A stretch of DNA of 57,123 nt from DASSYK01 sp036258315 (GTDB lineage: Bacteria > Actinomycetota > Thermoleophilia > Solirubrobacterales > 70-9), in the NCBI GenBank assembly GCA_036258315.1, contig DATADX010000060.1, positions 1-57,123 on the forward strand, read 5' to 3'. Shown piece by piece: positions 9,009-16,986 of the stretch (positions are counted from its first letter, which is position 1; every line of letters starts with the position of its first letter). The notes beneath the pieces are model-generated. The model was not told the DNA's origin, searched no databases, and was given only the letters and a program-made list of their open reading frames with translations. The position numbers were made by a program, and so were the translations under genes.

Positions 9009-10340
9009 TCAATTCGCCAGCGCGCGCAGGTCGCGCTCGAAGCCGGGGTAGCTGACGCTGACCGCCTCGAACCCCTCGACCTCGACCCCCTCGCGGGATA
9101 CGAGGCCGGCGACGGCGCCGAGCATCGCCATCCGGTGGTCACCGCGCGAGTCGAGCGTCCCGCCGGCCAATCCTCCCGTGCCCCGGACCACGAACCCGTC
9201 GCCCCGTCCCTCGATCTCAGCGCCGAGCGCGGCGAGCCCGGCGACGACGGCGTCGATCCGATCGGACTCCTTCTCGCGCAGCTCCGCGGCGCCGCCGACC
9301 ACGGTCTCGCCCTCCGCGAAGCAGGCGAGCAGGGCGACGAGCGGGAGCTCGTCGATCGCCGCCGGGACGTCCCCGGCGCCGACATCGGTTCCGCGCAGCG
9401 GAGCCTGGCGCACCCGCAGCGTCGCCAGCGGCTCCGGTCCCGGCTCACGGATCTCGTGGACCGTGATCGCGGCGCACTCGGCCTCGTGCGGGCCGCCCAT
9501 CCGGACGCCCATCCGAGACAGGATCGAGAGCAGCCCGATCCGGTTGCGGTTGATGCCGACCTCGCGGATCTCAACGTCGCTGTCCAGAGCGAGCAGCGCG
9601 GCGGCGATGAAGAAGGCGGCCGAGGAGAAGTCCCCCGGGACCGTCACATCGCCCGAATCGAGCCGCTCGGACGGCTCGATCGTGATCGCCGCTCCGTCGC
9701 GCCTGATCCGCGCCCCCGACGCGGCCAGCATCCGCTCGGTGTGGTCGCGCGAGGGCGTCGGCTCGCGCACCGTCGTCTCGCCCTCGGCAAGCAGGCCCGC
9801 GAACAACAGGCACGACTTCACCTGCGCGCTCGAGATCGGCATCTCGTAGTCGATCCCGCGGAGGCGCGAGCCGCGAACCGCCAGCGGAGGGAGGCGGCCG
9901 TCGCGGCACTCCACCGCCGCCCCCATCGCCGCGAGCGGGTCGGCGACCCTGTCGACGGGCCGGCGCCGGATCGACTCGTCCCCGTCGAGGGTCCACTCGC
10001 CCCCGGGCTGTCCGGCGAGCCAGCCCGGAAGGATTCGCAGCAGCGTGCCCGCGTTGCCGACGTCGATCCGGGCCGAGCGGGCGCCGCGCAGCCCGGCCCC
10101 CTCGACCTCGACGAAGAACCCACCGCTCTCGTCGGCGGCGCCGGCGCTCACCCCGGCCCCCACGGCCTCGACGGCGGCGAGCGTCGAGCGGGTGTCGGCG
10201 GAGTCGAGGTAGCCCGTGATCCGCGTCGGCCCCTCGCAGATCGCCCCGATCATCGCCGCGCGGTGCGAGATCGACTTGTCCGGCGGTGGCTGCAGCGCGC
10301 CGCTCAGGGGTCGGGCAACGGGATCGAAGCGGGTGCCCAC
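9009..10340 (-). CDS. aroA: 3-phosphoshikimate 1-carboxyvinyltransferase (EPSP synthase)
   Basis: AroA condenses shikimate 3-phosphate with phosphoenolpyruvate, step six of the shikimate pathway. The 443-residue protein shows PPDKSISHRAAMIGA near residues 18-32, GNAGTLLRILPG, LDGDESIRRRPVDRV, SSAQVKSCLLFAGLL and RVKESDRI-like REKESDRIDAV. The SAQVKS segment resembles class II (CP4-like) enzymes, but the class was not tested. GTG 10338-10340 starts 4 nt after the tyrA stop, so it belongs to the aroF-tyrA-aroA unit. Confidence 0.95.
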   Translation of the reverse strand: MGTRFDPVARPLSGALQPPPDKSISHRAAMIGAICEGPTRITGYLDSADTRSTLAAVEAVGAGVSAGAADESGGFFVEVEGAGLRGARSARIDVGNAGTLLRILPGWLAGQPGGEWTLDGDESIRRRPVDRVADPLAAMGAAVECRDGRLPPLAVRGSRLRGIDYEMPISSAQVKSCLLFAGLLAEGETTVREPTPSRDHTERMLAASGARIRRDGAAITIEPSERLDSGDVTVPGDFSSAAFFIAAALLALDSDVEIREVGINRNRIGLLSILSRMGVRMGGPHEAECAAITVHEIREPGPEPLATLRVRQAPLRGTDVGAGDVPAAIDELPLVALLACFAEGETVVGGAAELREKESDRIDAVVAGLAALGAEIEGRGDGFVVRGTGGLAGGTLDSRGDHRMAMLGAVAGLVSREGVEVEGFEAVSVSYPGFERDLRALAN

Positions 10341-10344
10341 GGCC

Positions 10345-11427
10345 TCAGCGTGTGACGGGCGAGACGTCGTGGCCGAGCTCGCGGATCAGGGAGGCGGCTC
10401 GCTCGGCCTCGTCGTCGCCCGCGACGTAGATCGAGATCGCCCCTGAGCGCATGTCCTCGGCCGGGTGGAGGCCCATGTCCTCGATGTTGACGCCGCCGCG
10501 TCCCAGGGCCAACGCGATCTCGGCGACGATCCCGGGCCGGTTGGGGACCCAGACCCGGAGCTCGGTCAGAGGGCCCCCCTCGAGCTCGGCCTCGAGCAGG
10601 GCGCGGCGCCGCGCCGCCGCCTCCGCGTGCCAGGCCCCGATCCGCTCCCGATCGCCCGAGCGAAGCAGGCGCGCGACCTCGTCGAGCCGCCCGGCGATCG
10701 CCTCGACCTGACCGGCGACCGCCTCGCTGTTGCCGGTGAGGATGTCTCCCCAGATCGCCGGGTTTGCGCCCGCGACCCGGGTCGCGTCACGGAAGCTCGG
10801 GCCGACCTCGGGCAGCCGCTCGTCCTCGTCGGCGAGCCCCTCGGAGGCCTGCGCGACCAGCACGTCGGCGAGCACGTGCGGGAGGTGGCTGACGGTGGCG
10901 AGGAGGCGATCGTGCTCGCCGGCGTCGATCGCCTGCGGGCGGGCGCCGAGCTCGGCGACGATGCGCTGCACCCGGTCATAGATCACGCCGCCGGTGCGGG
11001 CGGTCGGGGTCAGGTACCAGCGGGCGCCCTCGAACAGGTCGGCACGTGAGTGCTCGACCCCGGCGGTCTCGGCTCCGGCGATCGGGTGACCGCCGACGAA
11101 GCGCGGCTCGTCGCCGAGCGCGGCGATGGCCGGCCGCTTCACGGAGCCGACGTCGGTGACCGCCGTCTCCTCGCCGGCTGCAGCGAGCGCCGCGGCCGCG
11201 AGCTCGGGCAGCGCGGCGACCGGCGCCGCGCAGAAGACCAGCTCCGCGCCGGACACCGCCTCGGCGACCGAGCCGTGGGCCGAATCAATCGCGCCCAGCT
11301 CCCTCGCCCGCTCGAGCAACTCGCCGTCGGGGTCGAAGCCCGCCACGTCGGCGCCCTCGAGCCGGGCGCGAGCTGCCAACCCGATCGACCCGCCGATCAG
11401 GCCGACGCCAAGCACGGCGATCCTCAT
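10345..11427 (-). CDS. tyrA: Prephenate dehydrogenase with C-terminal ACT domain
   Basis: TyrA oxidatively decarboxylates prephenate to 4-hydroxyphenylpyruvate with NAD(P). In this 360-residue protein the N-terminal Rossmann motif is GVGLIGGSIGLAAR (residues 7-20). The central helical domain has GGHPIAGAETAGVEHS and the conserved HDRLLATVSHLPHVLA. From about residue 288 (LTELRVWVPNRPGIVAEI) an ACT domain follows, which usually gives tyrosine feedback inhibition. It sits 15 bp after aroF and 4 bp before aroA, so expression probably follows the aroF leader. Confidence 0.93.
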   Translation of the reverse strand: MRIAVLGVGLIGGSIGLAARARLEGADVAGFDPDGELLERARELGAIDSAHGSVAEAVSGAELVFCAAPVAALPELAAAALAAAGEETAVTDVGSVKRPAIAALGDEPRFVGGHPIAGAETAGVEHSRADLFEGARWYLTPTARTGGVIYDRVQRIVAELGARPQAIDAGEHDRLLATVSHLPHVLADVLVAQASEGLADEDERLPEVGPSFRDATRVAGANPAIWGDILTGNSEAVAGQVEAIAGRLDEVARLLRSGDRERIGAWHAEAAARRRALLEAELEGGPLTELRVWVPNRPGIVAEIALALGRGGVNIEDMGLHPAEDMRSGAISIYVAGDDEAERAASLIRELGHDVSPVTR

Positions 11428-11442
11428 CTACTTGAATCTGAA

Positions 11443-12540
11443 TCAGGCACGATCTCGCCGCTCCCGGACCGCGCCGGCGAGGCGATCGAGGACGAGCACG
11501 GTCGTATCCCAGTCCATGCAGGCGTCGGTGATCGACTGGCCGTAGACGAGGTCGACGCCGGGATCCAGGTCCTGACGGCCGGCGACGAGGAAGGACTCGA
11601 GCATCACCCCGACGATTGCCCCGTTGCCGGCGCCGACTTGATCCGCGATCTCGCTCACCACCCGCGGCTGGCGCCTGTGGTCCTTGCCGCTGTTGTCGTG
11701 CGAGGCGTCGATCACGAGGCGCTCCGGCAGCCCGGCATCGCCGAGCTGGACGAGCGCGTCGTCGAGGGTGCCCGGATCGTAGTTGGGCGCACCCCGGCCT
11801 CCCCGGAGGATGATGTGGCAGTCGCGGTTGCCCTGCGTGTGGAGGATCGCCGGCGTGCCGGTCTCGTCGACGCCGGCGAACGCGTGCCGGGCGGCCGCGG
11901 CGCGGACCGCGTCGACCGCCACCTTCACGTTTCCGTCCGTTCCGTTCTTGAACCCGACCGGCATCGACAACCCGGACGCGAGCTGGCGGTGGATCTGGCT
12001 CTCCGTCGTGCGGGCGCCGATCGCGCCCCACGCGACGACGTCGGAGATGTACTGCGGCGTGATCGGGTCGAGGAACTCGCACCCGATCGGCAGGCCGAGA
12101 TCGAGGACCTCGCGCAGCAGACGCCGCGCCATGTGCAGTCCCGTGTTCACATCACCGGAGCCGTCCAGGTGCGGATCGTTGATCAGGCCCTTCCAGCCGA
12201 TCGTGGTGCGCGGCTTCTCGAAGTAGACGCGCATCGCGATGCAGAGGTCGTCGCGGAGCTCCTCGGCCCGGGCGCTGAGGCGCTCGGCGTACTCGAGCCC
12301 GGCCTCGACGTCGTGCACACTGCACGGGCCGACGACGAGGAGGAGGCGGTCATCGCTGCGGTCGAGGATGCCCGCGACCTCGGCGCGCGCCGCGACCACG
12401 GCGTCCTCCTGCGCCGAGTCGAGCGGGAGCTCGGTGAGGATCTGCGCCGGAGAGACGAGCGGCACGATCTGCTCGATGCGGCGATCGCGGACGCGCGGCT
12501 CGATGCGCGTTGTCGGTGGGTCGTTCATCTCGATCGTCAT
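11443..12540 (-). CDS. aroF: DAHP synthase, type I (E. coli AroG/F/H-like)
   Basis: This enzyme makes 3-deoxy-D-arabino-heptulosonate 7-phosphate from PEP and erythrose 4-phosphate, the entry step to aromatic amino acids. The 365-residue sequence is AroG/F/H-like throughout: VVGPCSVHD, RVYFEKPRTTIGWKGLINDP, GARTTESQIHRQLASGLS, GFKNGTDGN, VIDASHDNSGKDH and GVMLES. Type I alpha enzymes are allosteric, usually to Phe, Tyr or Trp. The choice is notable because many Actinomycetota rely on type II enzymes. ATG 12540 is preceded by GAGAG about 8 nt upstream. The 190-nt region upstream holds a promoter and a leader peptide rich in aromatic codons. Confidence 0.96.
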   Translation of the reverse strand: MTIEMNDPPTTRIEPRVRDRRIEQIVPLVSPAQILTELPLDSAQEDAVVAARAEVAGILDRSDDRLLLVVGPCSVHDVEAGLEYAERLSARAEELRDDLCIAMRVYFEKPRTTIGWKGLINDPHLDGSGDVNTGLHMARRLLREVLDLGLPIGCEFLDPITPQYISDVVAWGAIGARTTESQIHRQLASGLSMPVGFKNGTDGNVKVAVDAVRAAAARHAFAGVDETGTPAILHTQGNRDCHIILRGGRGAPNYDPGTLDDALVQLGDAGLPERLVIDASHDNSGKDHRRQPRVVSEIADQVGAGNGAIVGVMLESFLVAGRQDLDPGVDLVYGQSITDACMDWDTTVLVLDRLAGAVRERRDRA

Positions 12541-12663
12541 TCTGAAGTCTCTCTTTCTACCGGCGGGAAAGGGGTCCTTGGTTGCGGACGTGGGTCCGGT
12601 GAAGGCGCCCGGCGAAGGAATCCGTGTGGCGGGGCGGCAGCGAGCCGCGCGGCGCCGGACGCC
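12541..12663 (-). promoter_or_regulatory. Candidate attenuator between the leader peptide and aroF
   Basis: The 123 nt from the leader stop to the aroF ATG are rich in alternative pairings. GCCUA inside the leader (at the Tyr codon) can pair with UAGGC at the stop codon, enclosing all aromatic codons. UCCGG (12660-12656) can pair with CCGGA (12600-12596). GCGGC (12649-12645) forms a hairpin with GCCGC (12639-12635). CGGAC and GUCCG (about 12597-12584) form another. Some of these exclude each other, as needed for attenuation. There is no U-tract before aroF, so control could act on translation or through Rho rather than by an intrinsic terminator. Confidence 0.5.
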
Positions 12664-12747
12664 TAGATAAATCGCCAGCAGCAGTAGGCACGCGCGCGAG
12701 CCGCGAGGCAGCGAGTCGGAGCGGGAATGCGCGCGCCGTCAGGCATG
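12664..12747 (-). CDS. Aromatic amino-acid leader peptide for aroF (27 residues)
   Basis: ATG 12747 to TAG 12664 encodes a 27-residue peptide whose last eight residues are AYCCWRFI. It places Tyr (TAC), Trp (TGG) and Phe (TTT) codons, one of each aromatic residue, within the last seven sense codons, directly upstream of a DAHP synthase. The N-terminal part is Arg/Ala/Pro-rich. Ribosome stalling at these codons when charged aromatic tRNAs are scarce would be the classical attenuation signal. There is only a weak AAAG upstream; the -10 hexamer ends 8 nt before the ATG, so it may be translated from a leaderless mRNA. This is an inference from position and composition. Confidence 0.65.
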
Positions 12748-12755
12748 GGCAGGCT

Positions 12756-12784
12756 TTGTAGCAGACGCCACCCGCGATGTCGAC
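12756..12784 (-). promoter_or_regulatory. Promoter of the aroF leader
   Basis: On the minus strand TCGACA (12784-12779, 5 of 6 to TTGACA) is followed after exactly 17 nt by TACAAA (12761-12756). The leader-peptide ATG begins 8 nt further on, at or next to the expected start of transcription. The promoter lies just after the hisC stop, giving aroF-tyrA-aroA their own control. Confidence 0.6.
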
Positions 12785-12800
12785 CGGATTCGCCCGCCGC

Positions 12801-13904
12801 TCAGGCGATCGCGTCGCGCAGGGCCGCGAGGAACCGCTGGTTCTCGGCGCGGGTCCCGTAGCTGACGCGGAAGTGGCCCGGGTCCCCGAGTGGCGTGCCC
12901 GCGCGCACGGCGACGCCAGCCCGCGCCAATGACTCGATCACCTCGTCCTCGTCGTGCTCCCCGAGCTCGACCCAGGAGAAGTTCGCTCCCGAGTCCGGCG
13001 TCATCAGGCCGAGCTCGCGGATCCCCTCCTCGACGAACACGCGCTGGATCACGTTGCGCTCGACGCGGTCGGCGACGTCGTCCTGGTGGAGGATTGCCTC
13101 GGCCGCGGCGGCTTGGGCGACGGCGTTGACGCTGAAGGGCTGGCGGACGGCGTCGACGGCGGCGCGGAACTGCGGCGTGCCGATCGCGTAGCCGACGCGG
13201 AGACCGGCGAGGCCGTAGCACTTGCTGAACGTCCTCAGCAGCGCCACGTTCGGCCGGTCGCGAACGAGGTCCAGGGTCGTGTCCGGGTCTTCGCTCGCCT
13301 GGTACTCGATGTAGGCCTCATCGAGGATCACCGTGACGTGGTCGGGGACCCGGTCGAGGAACGCGCCGATCCGCGCCGCGGGGAGGTGCGTGCCGGTCGG
13401 GTTGTTCGGGTTGCAGATCACCGCGATCTGGGTCGCGGCGGTGATCTCCTCGAGCATCGCGTCGAGGTCGTGAACGTCGCCCGCGTCGAGCGGGACGCTG
13501 ACGTCGCGCGCCCCTGACAGCGCCGTCATGTGCGGGTAGATCGAGAAGGACGGCCACGCGTAGACGATCTCGTCCCCCGGCTCGCAGAGCGCCAGGGCCG
13601 CCGCGAGCAGGATCTCGCAGGAGCCGTTGCTGATCGCGATCCTCGCCGGCTCGGTCTCGTAGCGGTCGGCGATCCGGCCGCGCAGCACCCGCGCGTCGGG
13701 GTCGGGGTAGCGGTTCACGCCGGCGGCCGCCTCGGCGATCGTCTCGACCACCTTCGGATGCGGTCCGTGAGGCGACTCGTTCGAGGCGAGCTTGATCGCG
13801 TCTGCGGTTTCGGCGTGCGCCGTCGCGTCCTCGAGCGTCGTGCCCGGCTCGTAGTGCGGCATCCGCGCGAGCTTCTCGGCGAAGGTGACTGACATCCCGC
13901 GCAT
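12801..13904 (-). CDS. hisC: Histidinol-phosphate/aromatic aminotransferase (HisC-like)
   Basis: A fold-type I PLP aminotransferase of 367 residues. It shows KLASNESPHGPHPKV, the NPNNPTGTHLP motif, DEAYIEYQ and the PLP-lysine segment RTFSKCYGLAGLRVGYAIG. Sequence alone says HisC. The gene lies between chorismate mutase and DAHP synthase, with no other his gene in view, so a role as the aromatic aminotransferase making Phe and Tyr is likely; dual-function HisC enzymes are known. Two ATG codons (13904 and 13895) are possible; the second starts at MSVTFAEKL, where family homology begins. Confidence 0.88.
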   Translation of the reverse strand: MRGMSVTFAEKLARMPHYEPGTTLEDATAHAETADAIKLASNESPHGPHPKVVETIAEAAAGVNRYPDPDARVLRGRIADRYETEPARIAISNGSCEILLAAALALCEPGDEIVYAWPSFSIYPHMTALSGARDVSVPLDAGDVHDLDAMLEEITAATQIAVICNPNNPTGTHLPAARIGAFLDRVPDHVTVILDEAYIEYQASEDPDTTLDLVRDRPNVALLRTFSKCYGLAGLRVGYAIGTPQFRAAVDAVRQPFSVNAVAQAAAAEAILHQDDVADRVERNVIQRVFVEEGIRELGLMTPDSGANFSWVELGEHDEDEVIESLARAGVAVRAGTPLGDPGHFRVSYGTRAENQRFLAALRDAIA

Positions 13905-13933
13905 TGTGACGGGCGCGCCGGGCGGGCGGCCGG

Positions 13934-14449
13934 TCAGGCCGTCAGGGCTCGCCGCAGCCTGACCGTCTCGGTTCCGAGCGGCACGAACGGGCGGCTCGCT
14001 CCGTCGGCGGCGAAGCCGGCGGCTCGATAGATGCGCAGGGCGCGCTCGTTTCGGGCCCAGGTCCAGAGGATGATCTCCGCATAGCCGAGCTTGCCGGCCT
14101 CGGCGAGCGCGGCATCGAGCAGCGCCCTCCCCGCTCCCCGCCCCCAGCTCTCGGGGTAGACGTACAGCGCAACCAGCTCGGCCACCTTCGAGTCGTCGGG
14201 CTCCCCCCGCCCCGGGGCCGCCACGAAGCAGTAGCCGGCGAAGCTTCCATCGAGCTCGGCGATCCGGGTGAACGAATCCCCGCGCGGCTCCGCGAGACCC
14301 GCGCGCATCTCACGCAGCCAGCGCTTCACGGGCAGGTCGTCGAGGTAGTGCTGGGGGACGATCTCGCGATAGCCCACCCGCCACCCCGCGGCGTTGACGT
14401 CCGCCATCGCCTCGGCGTCATCGACCCGCGCCTCCCGCACGTTGATCAC
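13934..14449 (-). CDS. GNAT family N-acetyltransferase
   Basis: A 171-residue GNAT protein. VREARVDDAEAMADVNAAGW starts the fold, VAELVALYVYPESWGRGAGRALLDAAL holds the acetyl-CoA binding R/QxxGxG/A loop, and RNERALRIYRAAGFAADG is the usual C-terminal strand-helix. The substrate is unknown. GTG 14449 overlaps the aroH stop by one base (TAGTG), so it is coupled to the chorismate mutase gene. A longer reading that continues into aroH in another frame was rejected. Confidence 0.85.
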   Translation of the reverse strand: MINVREARVDDAEAMADVNAAGWRVGYREIVPQHYLDDLPVKRWLREMRAGLAEPRGDSFTRIAELDGSFAGYCFVAAPGRGEPDDSKVAELVALYVYPESWGRGAGRALLDAALAEAGKLGYAEIILWTWARNERALRIYRAAGFAADGASRPFVPLGTETVRLRRALTA

Positions 14450-14841
14450 TATTGCGCGGCGTGGAGGTCCGAGCGGAGATCCTGGGCCTCGCCGAGGTAC
14501 ACGTGGGCGGGCTCGTGGTCCGGCGCGGCGTAGTAGTGCATCATCACCCTGATCACCGAGCTCATCGCGCCGGGCACGTCGATCTCCCGCCCGCACAGGA
14601 GCGGCACGGCGTCGAGGCCGAGGTTCCGCGCCGCCACGGCCGGGAACTCGGCGTTGAGATCGTGGGTCGAGGTGAAGATGCAGCTCACGATCCGCTCGGG
14701 CACGAGGTCGTTGCGCGCGGTCAGCTCGCGCATCAGCTCCTCGGTCGCCGACACGATCACCTCGGGATCGTTGCTGGCCGCCTTGGTCGCGCCGCGGACG
14801 GCCCAGAGGCGTTGATCGCGGAGGTCGGGGGCGTCTCTCAT
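14449..14841 (-). CDS. aroH: Chorismate mutase, AroH type
   Basis: This enzyme converts chorismate to prephenate. The 130-residue protein has the AroH-class pattern: LWAVRGATKAASNDPEVIV, IVSCIFTSTHDLNAEFPAVAAR, VPLLCGREIDVPGAMSSVIRVM and a C-terminal HVYLGEA. The catalytic Arg of the AVRGA segment and the Cys of LLC are visible. ATG 14841 overlaps the rluB stop (ATGA). With aroF, tyrA and an aminotransferase nearby, the cluster encodes the dedicated route from chorismate to tyrosine. Confidence 0.92.
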   Translation of the reverse strand: MRDAPDLRDQRLWAVRGATKAASNDPEVIVSATEELMRELTARNDLVPERIVSCIFTSTHDLNAEFPAVAARNLGLDAVPLLCGREIDVPGAMSSVIRVMMHYYAAPDHEPAHVYLGEAQDLRSDLHAAQ

Positions 14842-15536
14842 CGGGAGCGGGCATCTTCCCAGAGCGACCGCGCCTCGTCGTCGTCGAGCCGGCGCGCCTC
14901 GCCGCGGCGCAACCCGCCGAGCTCGAGCGAGCCGATCCGAACCCGCTCCAGCGCGGTGACCTCGTTGCCGACGGCCTCGGCCATCCGGCGGAGCTGCCGC
15001 TTCCTCCCCTCGCGGATCGTCACCTCGATCTCGCTCTCGCCGCGGCGGCTGACCTCGGCCGGAGCGGTGGGCCCGTCGTCGAGCCGGACGCCCGTGCGGA
15101 GCTGCTCGAGCTCGCGCGTCGAGGGCGGCCGCGCCAGCGTCACTCGATAGGTCTTCGGGACCCCGTAGCGGGGATGGGTGAGTCGGTTCGCGAGCTCGCC
15201 GTCGTTGGTGAGCAGGATCAGCCCGGTCGAGTCCGCGTCGAGCCGCCCCACCGGGTAGAGCCGCCGATCGGAGTCGACCAGCTCGGTGACCGCGCGGCGG
15301 CGACCGGGCTCGCTCGCCGTCGAGACGACGCCCTCCGGCTTGTTCAGGGCCCAGACCTCCCTCGGCTCGGCCGCGACCGGTCGGCCGTCGACCTCGACGT
15401 GGCCGGAGTCGTCGACGTCGTGGGCGGGGTCGGTGACGACCTCACCGCCCACCGAGACACGCCCCGCGGCGATCAGCTCCTCGGCCGCCCGCCGGGAGGC
15501 GACCCCGCCGTGCGCCAGGTACTTCGCGAGTCGCAC
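14838..15536 (-). CDS. rluB: 23S rRNA pseudouridine synthase (RluB/RsuA family)
   Basis: A 232-residue pseudouridine synthase. It has an N-terminal S4 RNA-binding domain (MRLAKYLAHGGVASRRAAEELI), then the catalytic domain with NKPEGVVST and the signature VGRLDADSTGLILLTNDGELANRLTHPR, where the Asp of GRLD is catalytic. The C-terminus (IREGRKRQLRRMAEAVG) is also characteristic. The substrate is probably a helix-89 uridine of 23S rRNA by family. The start is GTG. Order scpA-scpB-...-rluB-...-cmk-der is common in Gram-positive bacteria. Confidence 0.93.
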   Translation of the reverse strand: MRLAKYLAHGGVASRRAAEELIAAGRVSVGGEVVTDPAHDVDDSGHVEVDGRPVAAEPREVWALNKPEGVVSTASEPGRRRAVTELVDSDRRLYPVGRLDADSTGLILLTNDGELANRLTHPRYGVPKTYRVTLARPPSTRELEQLRTGVRLDDGPTAPAEVSRRGESEIEVTIREGRKRQLRRMAEAVGNEVTALERVRIGSLELGGLRRGEARRLDDDEARSLWEDARSR

Positions 15537-15554
15537 GCGACGGAGCGACCGGGC

Positions 15555-16271
15555 TCAGCAGCCGCCGAGCGCGTCGAGCTTCCGGCGGTAGATGCTCATG
15601 CTCGCGCGGGCCCAGTCGCCGTGCGTCCGGCCGCGGAAGTCCGGGTCGAGCTCGCGGTAGAACGGCGAGCTGAGGCTCTCGTTGTGGCCGATCACGCGCT
15701 TCACGCCCAGCCCGAACCGGCACCGCAGCCAGCGCGTCAGCCGCAGCGACGCGTTCAGCTGCGCGGGCCGGTTGAGGATCTCGGCGTCGGAGAACCCGAC
15801 ATGCTCGATCCCGATCGAGACGTGGTTGAGGCCGACCACATGGCGGCAGCGCACGTTCAGCGCGACGAACTTGACGATCCGCCCGTCCGCGCCGATCGCG
15901 AAATGCGAGCAGACGCCGGGCAGCTCGTGGAACTCCACGTCCGGGTTGTTCGGAGCGAAGGTGTTGTAGATCGCGTCGATGCTGCCGGCGACCGCGTAGT
16001 GCTGAACGATCAGCTTCGGGTTTGCGAGGCGCCACTTGTAGTGCCCGTAGTGGCGCTTCGAGTAGGCGGCCATGTCGCGCTTGCGCGCCTTCCCGTACGG
16101 GATCGCCCGCTTCGTGATCGCCGGGCGGGGAGCCGCAGACGCGGCCGCGTCCGCCGGGACCACGGCGGCGCTCGGCGCGCCGCCGCCGCCGCCGCTCAGC
16201 AGCATCGCCGCGGTCAGCAGCGCCGCGATACCCGCCGCCGCGACCGTCCTCCGTCTGATCCGCTCAGCCAT
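15555..16271 (-). CDS. Secreted N-acetylmuramoyl-L-alanine amidase (Amidase_2)
   Basis: A 238-residue exported protein with an Arg-rich n-region and a hydrophobic signal (AAAGIAALLTAAMLLSGG) at residues 11-28. The amidase_2/PGRP fold is marked by PKLIVQHYAVAGSIDAIYNTFAP, GVCSHFAIGADGRIVKFV, RHVVGLNHVSIGIEHVG and VKRVIGHNESL. His residues in the QHYAV and GHNE segments are the likely zinc ligands. It cleaves the amide bond between MurNAc and the peptide stem. The ATG overlaps the M14 gene end by 8 nt, pairing two secreted wall hydrolases. Confidence 0.88.
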   Translation of the reverse strand: MAERIRRRTVAAAGIAALLTAAMLLSGGGGGAPSAAVVPADAAASAAPRPAITKRAIPYGKARKRDMAAYSKRHYGHYKWRLANPKLIVQHYAVAGSIDAIYNTFAPNNPDVEFHELPGVCSHFAIGADGRIVKFVALNVRCRHVVGLNHVSIGIEHVGFSDAEILNRPAQLNASLRLTRWLRCRFGLGVKRVIGHNESLSSPFYRELDPDFRGRTHGDWARASMSIYRRKLDALGGC

Positions 16272-16986
16272 CCCTCGCGATGATGGCGGCTGCGCGCGCG
16301 TGGCGGCGCGCCGTCCGGCCGCTGATCCCGCCCGCCGGGAACTCGACCACGAATGCCGTGCTCCCCGGGATCGTCGCGTTCTCCCAGTTGATCGCAGTCC
16401 CCGGCAGGCCCCTGCCCCGGCAGGTGGTCCTGATCTTGGCGAGCTTCGCGTAGCGCGCGGCGAGCGGCGGCCGTCCCCGGCAGGCCAGCACCGCGCCCCA
16501 GGGCTGGTGGTACCAGATCGCCACGTCGGGCTGGATCCGCTCGATGAACCGCATCGCCGCGCGAACCTCCGGCTCGGAGGCCGGGCCGGGGCCCGGGTAG
16601 TAGCCGCTCGAGCGCGGCACTCCGCCGCGCCAGCGGTACGGGAAGTTCCGGTTCAGGTCCACGCCGCGCGCGTTCTTGCGCGTGTGCGCCTTGAGCCCGT
16701 CGGGATTGAGGGCATCGATCGCCCACAGCTGGGTGCCCTCGAGCCGGTCGCCGAACGCCCGGAGCCGGTCGAGCACCCGTAGCCCCGCCCGCTCGTCGCC
16801 GTGGATCACGCCGACGACGAGGGCAACGCGCTCGCCGTCGGGGTCGCCGAGCTGGTGGGCGACGATCGCGCGGCCGCCGACGGAGCGCCCGACCTCGACC
16901 GCGGAGTCGCTCGCCGCCTCCAGCCCGCCCGAGGGGACGAGCAGCAGCGCCGCCGCGAGGGCGGCGACCGGAGCGGACCGCTTCAC
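16264..16986 (-). CDS. Secreted zinc carboxypeptidase-like protein (M14, MpaA-like)
   Basis: A 240-residue exported protein with a short signal peptide (VAALAAALLLVPSGGLEA). The M14 zinc site is formed by HGDE (in VGVIHGDERAG) and the His of IWYHQPWG. NARGVDLNRNFPYRW is the conserved Arg/Asn substrate-binding segment, and the Glu of FVVEFPAGG is the catalytic glutamate. Similar proteins cleave the D-Glu/L-Ala to meso-DAP bond in muropeptides, but specificity is inferred. The GTG start overlaps the scpB stop (GTGA). Confidence 0.87.
   Translation of the reverse strand: MKRSAPVAALAAALLLVPSGGLEAASDSAVEVGRSVGGRAIVAHQLGDPDGERVALVVGVIHGDERAGLRVLDRLRAFGDRLEGTQLWAIDALNPDGLKAHTRKNARGVDLNRNFPYRWRGGVPRSSGYYPGPGPASEPEVRAAMRFIERIQPDVAIWYHQPWGAVLACRGRPPLAARYAKLAKIRTTCRGRGLPGTAINWENATIPGSTAFVVEFPAGGISGRTARRHARAAAIIARDG

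Noticed and set aside
13934..14854. 306-residue version of the GNAT protein
   Set aside because: The extra N-terminal part is an out-of-frame reading of aroH; the start at GTG 14449 fits family homology.
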